A stretch of DNA of 64,000 nucleotides from Demequina aestuarii (GTDB lineage Bacteria; Actinomycetota; Actinomycetes; Actinomycetales; Demequinaceae). Location: NCBI RefSeq assembly GCF_000975095.1, contig NZ_BBRD01000001.1, forward strand, positions 2,065,467-2,129,466, in the 5' to 3' direction. The notes below the pieces were generated by a model. The model searched no databases. It saw only the letters and a list, made by a program, of their open reading frames with translations, and was not told where the DNA came from. Made by a program: the position numbers and the translations under genes. Positions 25,066 through 33,696 of the stretch are shown piece by piece (the first letter of the stretch is position 1; every line of letters starts with the position of its first letter).

Positions 25066-26475
25066 TTGTCCGCCGTCGCCCTCATCGCCAATCCCATCCA
25101 CGAGGGCTGGACCCTGACGCATACCGGGGGCGACGCGCCCTCCCAGGTCGAGCGCGCAACCATCCCAGCGAAGGTGCCGGGATCCGCGCCGCTGGACCTC
25201 CACCGTGCCGGGCTGCTCCCCGACGGACCGCGCGAGGATGGCACCGCCGCCGACTGGATGGCGTGGTGCGAGTGGCGCTATGCCACGGTCTTCGCGGCCA
25301 CTCCCGCGACCGAGGGCGAACGCGTCGATCTGGTGTTCGACGGCCTCGACACGGTCGCCACCGTCAAGCTCAACGACACCGAGATCGCGCGCACCAAGAA
25401 CATGCACCGGTGCTACCGATTCGACGTGCGCGAGCTGGTGATGGGCGGCGCCAACAGGCTCACCGTCGACTTCGCTTCCGCCCTCGCGTACGCGCGTGGA
25501 GTCGACGCCGATGCGCAGCGGGGCGACGTCACGCGCGCCTACCGAGGCGTGCGCAAGATGGCGTGGGGCTTCGGGCCGTTCGGCGGCGTGCCGGCGCATT
25601 CGACGGGCATCCGCGGCGGCGTGCGCATCGAGCGGTGGCGCGTGGCGCGGCTGGACGAGGTGCGGCCGCTCGTGAGCCTCGACGGCGAGACCGGCCGGGT
25701 GCAGGTGCACGTTCGGGTGGAGCGCGCGTCCGGTGAGCCGCTGACCGTGTGGGCCTCCGTCGCCGGCGCCGAGGCCACCGCGCAGATCCCTCCCGGCGAG
25801 GTCACCGGAGTGGTCACCGTCGAGGCGCCTCAGATCGAGGCCTGGTGGCCCCACGGACACGGTCCCGCGCGCTTGTACGACCTCGTCGTGGACCTCCACT
25901 CCACGGACGAGCGCCTGGACACGCACGCGCGCCGCGTGGGCTTCCGCTCGGTCACCTTGGACGGCGCGGTCAACGCCGCGCCTGCCACGGAGTGGGCCAC
26001 GGCCGATGCGCGGGAGGAGTTCGCGGACCCGCCCCAGGTCTCGCCGCGCACCGAGCGGGTGAGCGTGACCGTGAACGATCAGCAGGTGGACCTGACCGTC
26101 GCACGCTGGACCCCTCTCGACACGGTGCTCGCGCGCGTGGTGGACGAGGACGTCCGCGCCACGATCGAGCGGCAGCGCGAGGCGGGCGTGGGCGTGCTGC
26201 ACGTCGACGGCGTGGGCGTCTACGAGTCGCCGCACTTCTACGAGGCCTGCGACGAGCTCGGCATGTTCGTGGTCCAGGACCCGCCGTTCGTGGGCGACGG
26301 CTACCGTGCCGGCGCCCCCGTGCAGGGCGAGGCCATCGAGGAGACCCGCGAGCACGTGGCCAGGCTCGCGCCCCACCCGTCGCTGCTGACGTACGGCACC
26401 GTCGAGGACCGCGCGTACGGATCGCTGGTCTCAGGCATCATCGCCGTGCTGGACCCGGCCCGCCTCACCACCTGA
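25066..26475 (+). CDS. truncated GH2 (beta-mannosidase-like) protein lacking the catalytic glutamates
   Basis: A 469-residue protein that follows the beta-mannosidase fold from the N-terminus: a jelly-roll sugar-binding domain (about 5-165, VDLVFDGLDTVATVKLND), an Ig-like domain (about 170-280) and the start of a TIM barrel (YESPHFYEACDELGMFVVQDPPF). Full-length family members are about 800 residues. Here the protein stops soon after HPSLLTYGTVED, where enzymes have the acid/base GNNE. Both catalytic Glu appear to be missing. The start is TTG at 25066, preceded by ACGGAG; upstream in-frame ATGs have no site. It may be a non-enzymatic carbohydrate-binding protein or a decaying gene. Confidence 0.75.
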   Translation: MSAVALIANPIHEGWTLTHTGGDAPSQVERATIPAKVPGSAPLDLHRAGLLPDGPREDGTAADWMAWCEWRYATVFAATPATEGERVDLVFDGLDTVATVKLNDTEIARTKNMHRCYRFDVRELVMGGANRLTVDFASALAYARGVDADAQRGDVTRAYRGVRKMAWGFGPFGGVPAHSTGIRGGVRIERWRVARLDEVRPLVSLDGETGRVQVHVRVERASGEPLTVWASVAGAEATAQIPPGEVTGVVTVEAPQIEAWWPHGHGPARLYDLVVDLHSTDERLDTHARRVGFRSVTLDGAVNAAPATEWATADAREEFADPPQVSPRTERVSVTVNDQQVDLTVARWTPLDTVLARVVDEDVRATIERQREAGVGVLHVDGVGVYESPHFYEACDELGMFVVQDPPFVGDGYRAGAPVQGEAIEETREHVARLAPHPSLLTYGTVEDRAYGSLVSGIIAVLDPARLTT

Positions 26476-26579
26476 CCCACCCCCACGCCCGCACCCGCAC
26501 GTGTCGAGATGTGTGCGGTGTCGACCCGCACGATGCACGGAAGCTGACACTCGCGGCCGCGCGGCCAACCCGGGCATCG

Positions 26580-27038
26580 TCAGCCCGCGCGCGCCCGCCC
26601 CTCAGCCGTGAGCGTGATGCCGTCCCCAAAGGCCGCGAGCGCGTCGACGTCGAACAGCGGGAGCACACGGCGCGCAATGGTGACGGTGGCCGTGCCATCG
26701 GGCGCGGCCGTGACCCGCGCCACCCCCACCTCCCCGACCCACTCGCGAGTGTCCGCCGCCAGCCAGTCGGCCACGGCCCCGGACATCGCATCCCCGTCGA
26801 GGGCCGCCGCATCGCCGCTCGCGGAGTAGTACTCCGCTGCATCGAGCTCGTCCGCAGCCGCGAGCGCGAGTTCGTCGGCGAGGCTCGTCAGCCGCATGCG
26901 GTCGAGGTGCAGGTGAGTCGCTGCGGCCATCACAAGCAGTGCCAGCAGCGTCAGCACCACCCATCCGAGCGTCAACAGGGTGATGTTGCCCTCGTCGTCT
27001 CGTGTCTCTGCCGTGAACCACCTTCGCGAGCGCCTCAT
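26580..27038 (-). CDS. TadG-like pilus assembly protein
   Basis: A 152-residue protein with a basic N-terminus, a motif DEGNITLLTLGWVVLTLLALLVMAAATHLHLDRMRL and one helix (about 19-41), then an extracytoplasmic domain. This is the helicase/secretion-neighbourhood TadE-like or TadG-like type found last in actinobacterial tad operons. ATG at 27038 overlaps the preceding stop. It is probably a pseudopilin or assembly factor at the membrane. Convergent with the GH2-like gene, with about 100 bp between. Confidence 0.75.
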   Translation of the reverse strand: MRRSRRWFTAETRDDEGNITLLTLGWVVLTLLALLVMAAATHLHLDRMRLTSLADELALAAADELDAAEYYSASGDAAALDGDAMSGAVADWLAADTREWVGEVGVARVTAAPDGTATVTIARRVLPLFDVDALAAFGDGITLTAEGRARAG

Positions 27039-27511
27039 GGAGAGAAGCCCTCGACGGGGGAACGTCCGGTCGCGGAGACCTCGACCGCCACCGGCACCAC
27101 CTCGACCACCGGTCCGGGCACACCCGCGAGCGGAACCGCCACAACCACGTCAGCCGTGACCGTCGACCCGGGCTCGAAGCAGGGCGACGTATCGCACTCG
27201 AGAGTCACCGTGGGCTGCCCACGCACCGAGAAGTCCTCGAGCGCGAGCGCGACCGCCGCCTCCGCCCGCTCGATCGCCGCCTCCCGCGCATCGGCCGCCG
27301 ATCCCCCGCGCTCCACCACATCCAGGCCTGCCACGACCGCTCCCCTGGCGGCGGACCGGCTCGCGCCCTCGACAGCGAACGCCGCGGCCTGGAACTGTGC
27401 GGCGGCGATCACCAGGTAGATCACGGGCACCAGCACCATCACCGTGACTCCGAGGAACTCGACCATGGCCGAGCCCGCATCGTCACGGCACCGCTGCGAC
27501 CGGCTAGCCAC
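27035..27511 (-). CDS. TadE-like pseudopilin (second)
   Basis: A 158-residue protein with the TadE signature DDAGSAMVEFLGVTVMVLVPVIYLVIAAAQFQAAAFAVEGASRSAARGAV: a Gly-Ser-x-x-Val-Glu-Phe processing-like site followed by one hydrophobic helix. A later Cys pair (LECDTSPCFEPG) may form a disulfide outside the cell. GTG at 27511 is chosen because GAGG precedes it and it overlaps the upstream stop by 8 bp. The much longer upstream reading is an out-of-phase shadow of the neighbour. Confidence 0.8.
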   Translation of the reverse strand: MASRSQRCRDDAGSAMVEFLGVTVMVLVPVIYLVIAAAQFQAAAFAVEGASRSAARGAVVAGLDVVERGGSAADAREAAIERAEAAVALALEDFSVRGQPTVTLECDTSPCFEPGSTVTADVVVAVPLAGVPGPVVEVVPVAVEVSATGRSPVEGFSP

Positions 27512-27902
27512 CGCTGGCCTCGTCGAATGCCCTGGCCTCCACCCGCATGGTGCCTGGGCCCCACAGCCCCACGAGCGGCACCGTCGATTCGAGCGTGACC
27601 ACCACCACGCCCGCGCCGTCCACGGTGTCGCGTGCCGCGCTCGCGACGACCTCCCGGCTGCCGAGCGCCGTGCGAGCGACCTCCTCGCTGCGCGCAACAC
27701 CGTCGTCGAGACTCCGGTCCGCCCGCGCCCCATGCCTCGCGCCCTCATACGCACTCGACAGCAGCGTGTTGCGCACGTGCAGCGCGAGCACCAGCTGCAG
27801 CACCGCGAGCCCGATCAGCACCACGAGGATGCCGACGAGCACGAACTCCACGGGCGCCGACCCGCGGTCGCGCTCAGCCCCCAGTGACGGAATTGATCGC
27901 AT
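27504..27902 (-). CDS. TadE-like pseudopilin (first)
   Basis: A 132-residue protein with the TadE motif DRGSAPVEFVLVGILVVLIGLAVLQLVLALHVRNTLLSSAYEGARHGA near the N-terminus and one helix. The rest is a small extracytoplasmic domain. ATG at 27902 lies within the end of the upstream Flp-like gene (29-bp overlap), with GAGGG at about 12 bp. Minor pilin of the Tad apparatus. Confidence 0.8.
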   Translation of the reverse strand: MRSIPSLGAERDRGSAPVEFVLVGILVVLIGLAVLQLVLALHVRNTLLSSAYEGARHGARADRSLDDGVARSEEVARTALGSREVVASAARDTVDGAGVVVVTLESTVPLVGLWGPGTMRVEARAFDEASGG

Positions 27903-28050
27903 CGGTGAACAGGCCCTCGAGCGCGGGCCCAGCAAGCGCCCAGATCGCGGCGACCAGCCCGGCGGTCATCAGCGTGATGAGCACCCAGCCAGGCACGTCC
28001 CCGCGCTCCGGATCCTCGGCCGCCATGCGCGTCATCAGTCGTCGGATCAT
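27874..28050 (-). CDS. small single-helix Flp-like pilus component
   Basis: A 58-residue protein with a basic, acidic-tipped N-terminus (RMAAEDPERGDVPGW) and one hydrophobic helix (about 22-42), ending GLFTDAINSVTGG. It takes the place of the Flp pilin in the tad gene order, between tadC and tadE. The start is ATG at 28050, 5 bp after GGGGAG; an adjacent ATG at 28053 is closer. The classical Flp processing motif (Gly-x4-Glu-Tyr) is not obvious, so main-pilin status is uncertain. Confidence 0.7.
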   Translation of the reverse strand: MIRRLMTRMAAEDPERGDVPGWVLITLMTAGLVAAIWALAGPALEGLFTDAINSVTGG

Positions 28051-28088
28051 CATCTCTCCCCCGTCGTGTCGTGGTGTGGCGCCATCGA

Positions 28089-29012
28089 TTAACCCCCGAG
28101 GTCGATCGCGATGAGACCCGGGAAGACTGCGAACACGACGGTGACAGGAAGGATCAGGAACACGACGGGAACCATCATCGCGATCTCGCGGCGGCCGCCC
28201 TCCTCGACGAGTGCTTGTCGACCCTGCGACCGCGCGTCCTGCGCCTGTGCGCGGAGCACCTCCGCGAGCGGGGTGCCACGTTCGACTGCCGTGGCGATGC
28301 CCTCGGCAAATCGCTCGAGAGCAGGCACGCCGACGTCCCTTGCCATCCGCGTGAGCGCCGCAGGCAGGCGCTGTCCCGCCCGCGCATCGGCCAGTGCCAA
28401 AGAGATCTCCCCGGTGAGTTCTCCCGAGGTAGTGCGGGCCACGCGATCGAGGGCGGCCAACGCACTCTCGCCTGCGCCGACGGACAGCGCCAGGAGCTCC
28501 GCGATGGTCGGCAGCTCAGCGACGAGCCGCCGCTGGCGGCGCTTGACCGACTGCGAGAGCACGGCGTCACGGCCGAGCACGCCGCCGATGGCGAGCACGA
28601 GGGCAAGCACCGTAGACGCGAGCACCGACGCTCCCCTGGTCGCGGTCAGCACGAGTGCCAACGCGACGCCCGCCGCGAGGCAGGCCGCTCCCCACGCGAC
28701 CTGCTGTGCGCGGAACTGCTCGACGGAAAGCCCCGATCCCGAGCGCCGAAGCCGCCGCGCAACGTCGGCCGACGGCGATCCCCACCGGCTGATCACCGCC
28801 CCGAGGTCACGCACCACCGGCGCCACCAGTCGTTCGAGGGCGGGCACGGGAGTGACCGAATAGTCCCGACGGCGCACCTCGTCGCGCAGGCTCGTCCGTA
28901 GGAACGGAGCGATGCGGGCGTCGAGCGTCGCACGGCGCGCAAAGGCCCAGGACAGCACGAGCACTCCTCCCATGCCGAGGGCGCTTCCCAAGGCGGCCTC
29001 CACCCACGTCAT
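28089..29012 (-). CDS. tadC: Tad pilus inner-membrane platform protein
   Basis: A 307-residue type II secretion F-family protein with helices near residues 5-25, 110-160 and 280-305 and the conserved platform region ELPTIAELLALSVGAGESALAALDRVAR. It forms the inner-membrane platform with TadB and is driven by the TadA ATPase. It starts with ATG at 29012, 13 bp after tadB. Confidence 0.88.
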   Translation of the reverse strand: MTWVEAALGSALGMGGVLVLSWAFARRATLDARIAPFLRTSLRDEVRRRDYSVTPVPALERLVAPVVRDLGAVISRWGSPSADVARRLRRSGSGLSVEQFRAQQVAWGAACLAAGVALALVLTATRGASVLASTVLALVLAIGGVLGRDAVLSQSVKRRQRRLVAELPTIAELLALSVGAGESALAALDRVARTTSGELTGEISLALADARAGQRLPAALTRMARDVGVPALERFAEGIATAVERGTPLAEVLRAQAQDARSQGRQALVEEGGRREIAMMVPVVFLILPVTVVFAVFPGLIAIDLGG

Positions 29013-29025
29013 CGACGCCCCCGGT

Positions 29026-29886
29026 TCATCGCAGCACCCGCGCCTCTTCGGGCAGTTGCCCGACGCGCATCATCAGTCGGTACGCGGCCACCGTGCTGGC
29101 GCCACCGACCGCGAGCACCACCACGCCTGCAGGCGAGTTGTAGGCGGCCGCGTTGGACGCCTGAGTCGAGAGCAGCGCGAGCACGGCCCACGGAGCCGCC
29201 ACCGCGAGCCGCGCAGCGTTCACGGTCCAGGACTGTCGCGCCTCGAGCTCCCCGCGGGTGCGGGAATCGTCCCTCAGGAACTCGGCCAGGGTCCTCAGCA
29301 CCCGGCCCACGTCCGTGCCGCCAACGTCCCGCGTGATTCTCAGGGTCTCCACGAGCCGATCAGCGACGGGATCCGCGAGTCGCTCCTTGAGAGCGTCGAG
29401 GCAGTCGTGGAACCGGCCAGACGCTCGGTAGTCCTCGGCGAAGAGTTCGAACGGTTCGCGCAGCGCCTCGGGCCCGCGGTCGCCGATCTGGCCCACAGCC
29501 TCGGGGAGCGCGAGGCCGGCACGGATGCCCGATGCGAGCGAGTCCACCACCTCCGGCCACAGTTCACGCGTCGCCCGGGTGCGTGCGTGCGCTCGCATCG
29601 AGACGAGCGCGAACGGCGCCCTCGCCGCGAGGATCGCGAAGCATGCACCGATCGGCGCCGACTCCGTCAGGCCCGCCACAACCACGAAGGCGACGAGCCC
29701 CACCCCCGCAGCGACTCCCCCGAGTGCGGCGGGTGTGACCGACGGTGCACCGGCTCGAACGAGGCGGTCCTGGGTGCGCGCGGACCATCCGTGCCGGGTG
29801 CGCTCAGGGCGATCGGGCATGGGCCAGAGCGACCACCACACCATAAATAGTCCCAATCCGAGCACCGCCCCCCACAGCGCATCCAT
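29026..29886 (-). CDS. tadB: Tad pilus inner-membrane platform protein
   Basis: A 286-residue type II secretion F-family protein with the region ELWPEVVDSLASGIRAGLALPEAV and several helices. ATG at 29886 follows the tadA stop by 1 bp; the longer open reading upstream lies in tadA. Partner of TadC and TadA. Confidence 0.88.
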   Translation of the reverse strand: MDALWGAVLGLGLFMVWWSLWPMPDRPERTRHGWSARTQDRLVRAGAPSVTPAALGGVAAGVGLVAFVVVAGLTESAPIGACFAILAARAPFALVSMRAHARTRATRELWPEVVDSLASGIRAGLALPEAVGQIGDRGPEALREPFELFAEDYRASGRFHDCLDALKERLADPVADRLVETLRITRDVGGTDVGRVLRTLAEFLRDDSRTRGELEARQSWTVNAARLAVAAPWAVLALLSTQASNAAAYNSPAGVVVLAVGGASTVAAYRLMMRVGQLPEEARVLR

Positions 29887-29887
29887 G

Positions 29888-31117
29888 TCACGGCCCTCGC
29901 AACAACTCGCCGAGGCGGTGACCGCGTTGCTCGAACAGTTCCTCGCGTGGTGGAAACCCGCCGGCACGTTCAAGTCCGGAGCGCCCCTGGTGGAAGATCG
30001 TCGACAGTTCCACGACGCCGCCCTCGGCACGCCCGGAGACGCCCACGATCTCCCGCACACGCCGCACCCCGTTGGCGTCGAGCCCCAGGTGAACCACCAG
30101 GTCGATGGCCGACGCGACGGTGGGCACCACGAAGCGGTCGGAGACGTTCTCGCCCGCGAGCAGCGGCAGGGTGCACATCTTGGTGATCGCGTCGCGAGCG
30201 CTGTTGGCGTGGATCGTGCACATGCCGGGCACGCCCGCGTTCAGGGCGATCAGCATGTCGAGCGCTTCGGCCTCACGCACTTCGCCGATGATGATGCGGC
30301 TCGGCCGCATGCGCAGCGCTTCCTTGACCGGCCTGCGCAGCGGGATCTCGCCAGTGCCCTCGAGTGACGGCTGACGGCACTGGAGCGCCACCCAGTCGCG
30401 GGTCGGCACGGCGACCTCGAACACCTCTTCGCACGAGATGACGCGCTCACGGGCAGGGATCGCTCCCGCGAGGGCGCCCAGCATGGTGGTCTTGCCCGCC
30501 TGCGTGGCCCCTGAGATCAGCACATTCAGGCCCGTGTCGACTGCCGCGGCGAGGAATTCCGCCGCCTGCTGAGGCATCACGCCGAGCGCGACCATGTCAT
30601 TCACGTGCCGCGCACGCACCACGAACTTGCGGATGTTCACGCTCCAGTGCTCGCGCGTCACGTCCGGGATCACCACGTGAAGACGCTCACCACCGGGGAG
30701 CGTCGCGTCGACGAAGGGACTCGAGAGGTCCAGCCGCCGGCCAGACTGTTTGAGCATGCGCTCGACGAGGTCGCGCACCGTGTCCTCGGTAAGCAGCGTC
30801 GGTGTGAGCTCCGGGGCGCCGCGGCGCGCGATGTAGACCTGGGTCGGCGCGTTGATCCAGATCTCTTCTACATCGGGGTCGTCGAGGTAGCGCTGCAGTG
30901 GACCCAGGCCCGAGACGTTGTCCATGAGTGCCCGCGCCGCCGCCGCAGGATCAGTGATCGCGGGCACCGCCCCGGCGAGGGCGCGATGCTCCCATGCAGA
31001 CAGGGCATCGTCGACCAGGGCACGGACCGCATCGGCCTCGCGCACCGGATCGAGCCCGGCGCTGCGAATGCTCTCGCGCACCTGGGCCTCAATGCGCTCC
31101 AGGGTCTCCCCGCTCAT
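29888..31117 (-). CDS. tadA: Tad pilus assembly ATPase
   Basis: A 409-residue type II/IV secretion ATPase. It has an N-terminal helical domain (1-110), Walker A GATQAGKTT (about 203-211), Asp box and Walker B region (RMRPSRIIIGEVREAEALDML) and a His-box (GMCTIHANSARDAI). It powers pilus assembly on the cytoplasmic side. ATG at 31117 has AAGG upstream. In the same frame the reading stays open upstream into an ISL3 transposase remnant, giving an artefactual 586-codon fusion. Its first 90 or so codons are duplicated at 34102-34422. No tadZ/cpaE or prepilin peptidase gene is adjacent. Confidence 0.93.
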   Translation of the reverse strand: MSGETLERIEAQVRESIRSAGLDPVREADAVRALVDDALSAWEHRALAGAVPAITDPAAAARALMDNVSGLGPLQRYLDDPDVEEIWINAPTQVYIARRGAPELTPTLLTEDTVRDLVERMLKQSGRRLDLSSPFVDATLPGGERLHVVIPDVTREHWSVNIRKFVVRARHVNDMVALGVMPQQAAEFLAAAVDTGLNVLISGATQAGKTTMLGALAGAIPARERVISCEEVFEVAVPTRDWVALQCRQPSLEGTGEIPLRRPVKEALRMRPSRIIIGEVREAEALDMLIALNAGVPGMCTIHANSARDAITKMCTLPLLAGENVSDRFVVPTVASAIDLVVHLGLDANGVRRVREIVGVSGRAEGGVVELSTIFHQGRSGLERAGGFPPREELFEQRGHRLGELLRGP

Positions 31118-31165
31118 GCGCCTTGAGAGTAGAGGCAAAGCCGCGACCGCGGAACCCCCTGTGGA
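30845..31165. repeat. 321-bp direct repeat, copy 1 (tadA 5' end and leader)
   Basis: This stretch of tadA coding sequence plus 48 bp upstream recurs in the same orientation and without gaps at 34102-34422. The upstream 270 bp or so is almost identical (two differences noticed). The part nearest the tadA interior (about 30866-30903) differs at many positions. The two copies bound a segment of about 2.9 kb. Confidence 0.9.
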
Positions 31166-31435
31166 TGACTTCGTACCTGGTGGTGGCCCAGGCACATGGT
31201 GCCCCAGGAGTGACTCAGTGCCGACCTCCGCTGATTCTCGGGACGGTTCCGGCCCCGCCGTACTCCGGACCGTGCGGTCGGCGCGGGCGCCGTGCTCCAC
31301 GTCCGGCAGGCTCTCGAAACGCAATGGTGCCGCGTCGTCGCCGACGTCGCAGTCGTGCACGAGGAACCTTGAGTCGTTCTCGATGCACACGGTGAGGTCC
31401 TCGTGCGTCACCAGCTCGACGGAGAGGGCGACGTG

Positions 31436-31660
31436 GGTGAGGTCGATCATGGCGCTCACGTACTTGTCGCCGAACCTCGTGTGTCGCCACACGTGCTCAT
31501 CGACGCCGAGCACTCTGACGCCGTCGAACCGGGCCGGGTCGTTGGTCAACAAGCGGTGCCCCTCGGTCAAGACCGCGTCGTCAGCGGTGTGCCATGCGAC
31601 TCCGAGATCCGCTGCAACACGGGATATCGACAGGTGATCGACGACCACCAGACCCAGGGC
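31436..31660 (-). pseudogene. ISL3-family transposase remnant
   Basis: About 75 codons match the central part of ISL3-family transposases: ALGLVVVDHLSISRVAADLG, then FDGVRVLGVDEHVWRHTR with the first catalytic Asp of the DDE triad, then GDKYVSAMIDLT. The zinc-finger N-terminus is lost (stop codons upstream), and similarity ends after IDLT. No terminal inverted repeats were found. It marks the edge of the inserted segment. Confidence 0.75.
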
Positions 31661-32006
31661 ATCGAGGTCGCAGAACTCACGTCAGATCCGGCGTCGAAGG
31701 TAGCGTGGAACACGTCGAGGTCTTTCATCTGGGCGGTGTAGGAACTCCCATCCTGGAGGACCTCGACGTCTTCCCGCCACCACTCACGCCCCGGTCAGCA
31801 CACCCTCATCTGCGAAGAGCCTGGAAACGCTGTCCAGTGAGCGGGCAACGGCGCCGACGCCAGAGCTCTCTGTCTCCCTCACATCCCCGAGTTCGCCGAG
31901 CTGCCTGGCCAGCCGTTCCATGTGGCGCTGATGGTCAAGAATGTGCGCGCCGGTTCAGACATTCGTGACTGACGGCAAGAATTCGTCAAAGAGTTTCGCA
32001 TCGGCA
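31661..32006. other. gene-poor stretch inside the inserted segment
   Basis: No convincing gene was found on either strand. It is transitional in base composition between the GC-rich ISL3 remnant and the lower-GC three-gene cargo operon. It probably contains eroded mobile-element sequence. Confidence 0.5.
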
Positions 32007-32597
32007 CTAGCCCATGGTCGAGATGTTTGTTCCCCATGTGACGAGCGAATAGGGCTCTTGTGCGGTATCGGGATTGTAATAGAAAGCCTCGACGGTGAGA
32101 AACACTGTTTGTGCATCAATCGGGACGGTGATGGTTAAGCCTGTCGCGTCTGATTGGATGAAGCACGGCCCATCTGAGGTGCCGACGCATTGAATGACTC
32201 TGTCCTCGGTATCGTTTGGCGTGCCATCAGCCCCGATGGTGTAGAACATCCGGAAGTTTACGAATGCGGGCAGGACAAGGGAGTGGATGGTGAGGGTGAT
32301 TTCCTCGTGGACACTTGTGGTCGGCAGGTCGTAGGTGACCAGATCTGGTGAGGGCTGGGCCACGATGGTCTGGTGGGAGTTCGGATCGTCCCATCGTGTC
32401 ACGAGTCGTGTCAGGTCGTGGTCTTGTAGTGATGCTTCGGGTGGTGCCGAAGGCGCTGTCTCGACCACCACGAGCGGCACGTCGCTCGCTTGGGAGTCGG
32501 TCGGGGGATCAGTAGGCTCGGTCGCGGCGGCCGTGCATGCCCCTAAGGGCAGTGCCACGAGAAACGTCAGGAGGGATGTCCTCCAGAGATGCCTCAT
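32007..32597 (-). CDS. hypothetical lipoprotein (cargo operon gene 3)
   Basis: A 196-residue protein with a lipoprotein signal (WRTSLLTFLVALPLGAC, Cys21), a Thr/Pro/Ser-rich linker (about 22-60) and a compact beta-rich domain with two cysteines (VIQCVGTSDGPCFIQ). I do not recognise the family. ATG at 32597 overlaps the stop of the preceding gene (ATGA). Codon use is clearly more AT-rich than the neighbourhood, a sign of transfer. Confidence 0.7.
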   Translation of the reverse strand: MRHLWRTSLLTFLVALPLGACTAAATEPTDPPTDSQASDVPLVVVETAPSAPPEASLQDHDLTRLVTRWDDPNSHQTIVAQPSPDLVTYDLPTTSVHEEITLTIHSLVLPAFVNFRMFYTIGADGTPNDTEDRVIQCVGTSDGPCFIQSDATGLTITVPIDAQTVFLTVEAFYYNPDTAQEPYSLVTWGTNISTMG

Positions 32598-33088
32598 CGT
32601 GGTTCGATCTTGAAAGCGAAGCCGACGTAGCAGCGGTGCGCGGCATTGTCGCCACCCACGGGCCTGTCCGGGTAGTGGGCCTCAAGCCTGACGAATCGCT
32701 GCCACTTGCGTGCCTTGAGGCTGAACTCGATACGAGTGCGCTTGTTGGCGTGAGTGACGGTGACCGTCGGGTCTTCTGCCAGGACGTCGATGGTGCGCGC
32801 CAGCCATCGTGCCGGCGCACGGTATGCATCACGAGACAGGATGCACCGCGTTACTAGGAGCGATGTCGGCTCGAGTCCCGAGGTCAGTTCGACACTCACG
32901 CGACCATCAGCATCGGGCCGAAGCGTCGACCAGCCACCCATACGATGGGTCACTCCTCCCCGGTAGCTACCGTCTGGGGTGGTCCAAACGTAATACGTGG
33001 GGTGTTCGCGCCACACGCCGTTCCACAGCATGGGTGGGGACGAGGGCGCACGTGAGACGCGAGTCTCCTCATCCCCACCATTACGCAT
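32594..33088 (-). CDS. hypothetical protein (cargo operon gene 2)
   Basis: A 164-residue protein with no signal peptide or transmembrane helix from the chosen start. It is rich in aromatic and basic residues (WNGVWREHPTYYVWTTPDGSYRGGV, KARKWQRFVRLEAHYPDRPVGG). ATG at 33088 is chosen for the GGAG 8 bp upstream. A TTG at 33106 overlapping the previous stop would add six residues. Family not recognised. It is bracketed by two exported proteins in a tight operon, so it may work with them. Confidence 0.6.
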   Translation of the reverse strand: MRNGGDEETRVSRAPSSPPMLWNGVWREHPTYYVWTTPDGSYRGGVTHRMGGWSTLRPDADGRVSVELTSGLEPTSLLVTRCILSRDAYRAPARWLARTIDVLAEDPTVTVTHANKRTRIEFSLKARKWQRFVRLEAHYPDRPVGGDNAAHRCYVGFAFKIEPR

Positions 33089-33102
33089 TCTCAAGGCTCC
33101 AA

Positions 33103-33696
33103 TCAACAGGAGAAGCGGCTCTTACCTGGCACCTGCCAGTTCGAGGTCGTGGCCTTGTAGATCGTGCCAGACTCCAGTGACGCGTGCATCGAGTAGCCCT
33201 TGTAGGTGTAGGTTCCCACGCCCTTACATTTCCAGTGCGGATGGGCGTCTCCTGAGGACTTCTTCCAGGACTCACCTGCTACATCGGACTTCAGGAACTC
33301 CGGTCCATTCCATCGATCACGATAGATCGACGTGACCGTCTCCACCCGCTCCACGCTTCGGGAGCACGTCATGCGGCCGTGAACCGACGCATCCGAGCCG
33401 GACTTGTGGGGGTAGTCGGTCTTACCCACGCACGCCGCCGGCGACGGAACCTTCACCGTTGAAGCCCTCGCTTGCGGTCCGGAGCCGCCCCGCGGGACCG
33501 CCACGGCGACGGACGCCTCGGTCGGTTGCAGCACGGAGCCAACCAGACCTTCGCCGGGCTCGTCGAGAAGAATCACTTCCTCATCCTGTGTTGAGGGGAC
33601 CTGCGAAGCCGAAGCCACCGCAGGCACGGGTGCGGCCAAGAGCAGCGGAATCGACACCGCCGCTGCCGTGGCCCATGTTCGGGTTCGGGTCCTCAT
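33103..33696 (-). CDS. hypothetical secreted protein (cargo operon gene 1)
   Basis: A 197-residue protein with a Sec signal peptide (about 1-30, TWATAAAVSIPLLLAAPVPAVASA), a disordered acidic linker and a C-terminal domain of about 110 residues with four cysteines (AACVGKTDYPHKSGSDASVHG, MTCSRSV, HWKCKGVG, RFSC-end). The cysteine pattern suggests two disulfides. Start ATG at 33696 with AAGGAGA at good spacing. First gene of the three-gene cargo operon. Resembles small secreted actinobacterial proteins of unknown function. Confidence 0.7.
   Translation of the reverse strand: MRTRTRTWATAAAVSIPLLLAAPVPAVASASQVPSTQDEEVILLDEPGEGLVGSVLQPTEASVAVAVPRGGSGPQARASTVKVPSPAACVGKTDYPHKSGSDASVHGRMTCSRSVERVETVTSIYRDRWNGPEFLKSDVAGESWKKSSGDAHPHWKCKGVGTYTYKGYSMHASLESGTIYKATTSNWQVPGKSRFSC

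Noticed and set aside
29888-31648. A 586-residue transposase-TadA fusion protein
   Set aside because: The duplicated tadA 5' end retains the same leader and ATG, and the upstream part is mobile-element remnant; the open frame is incidental.
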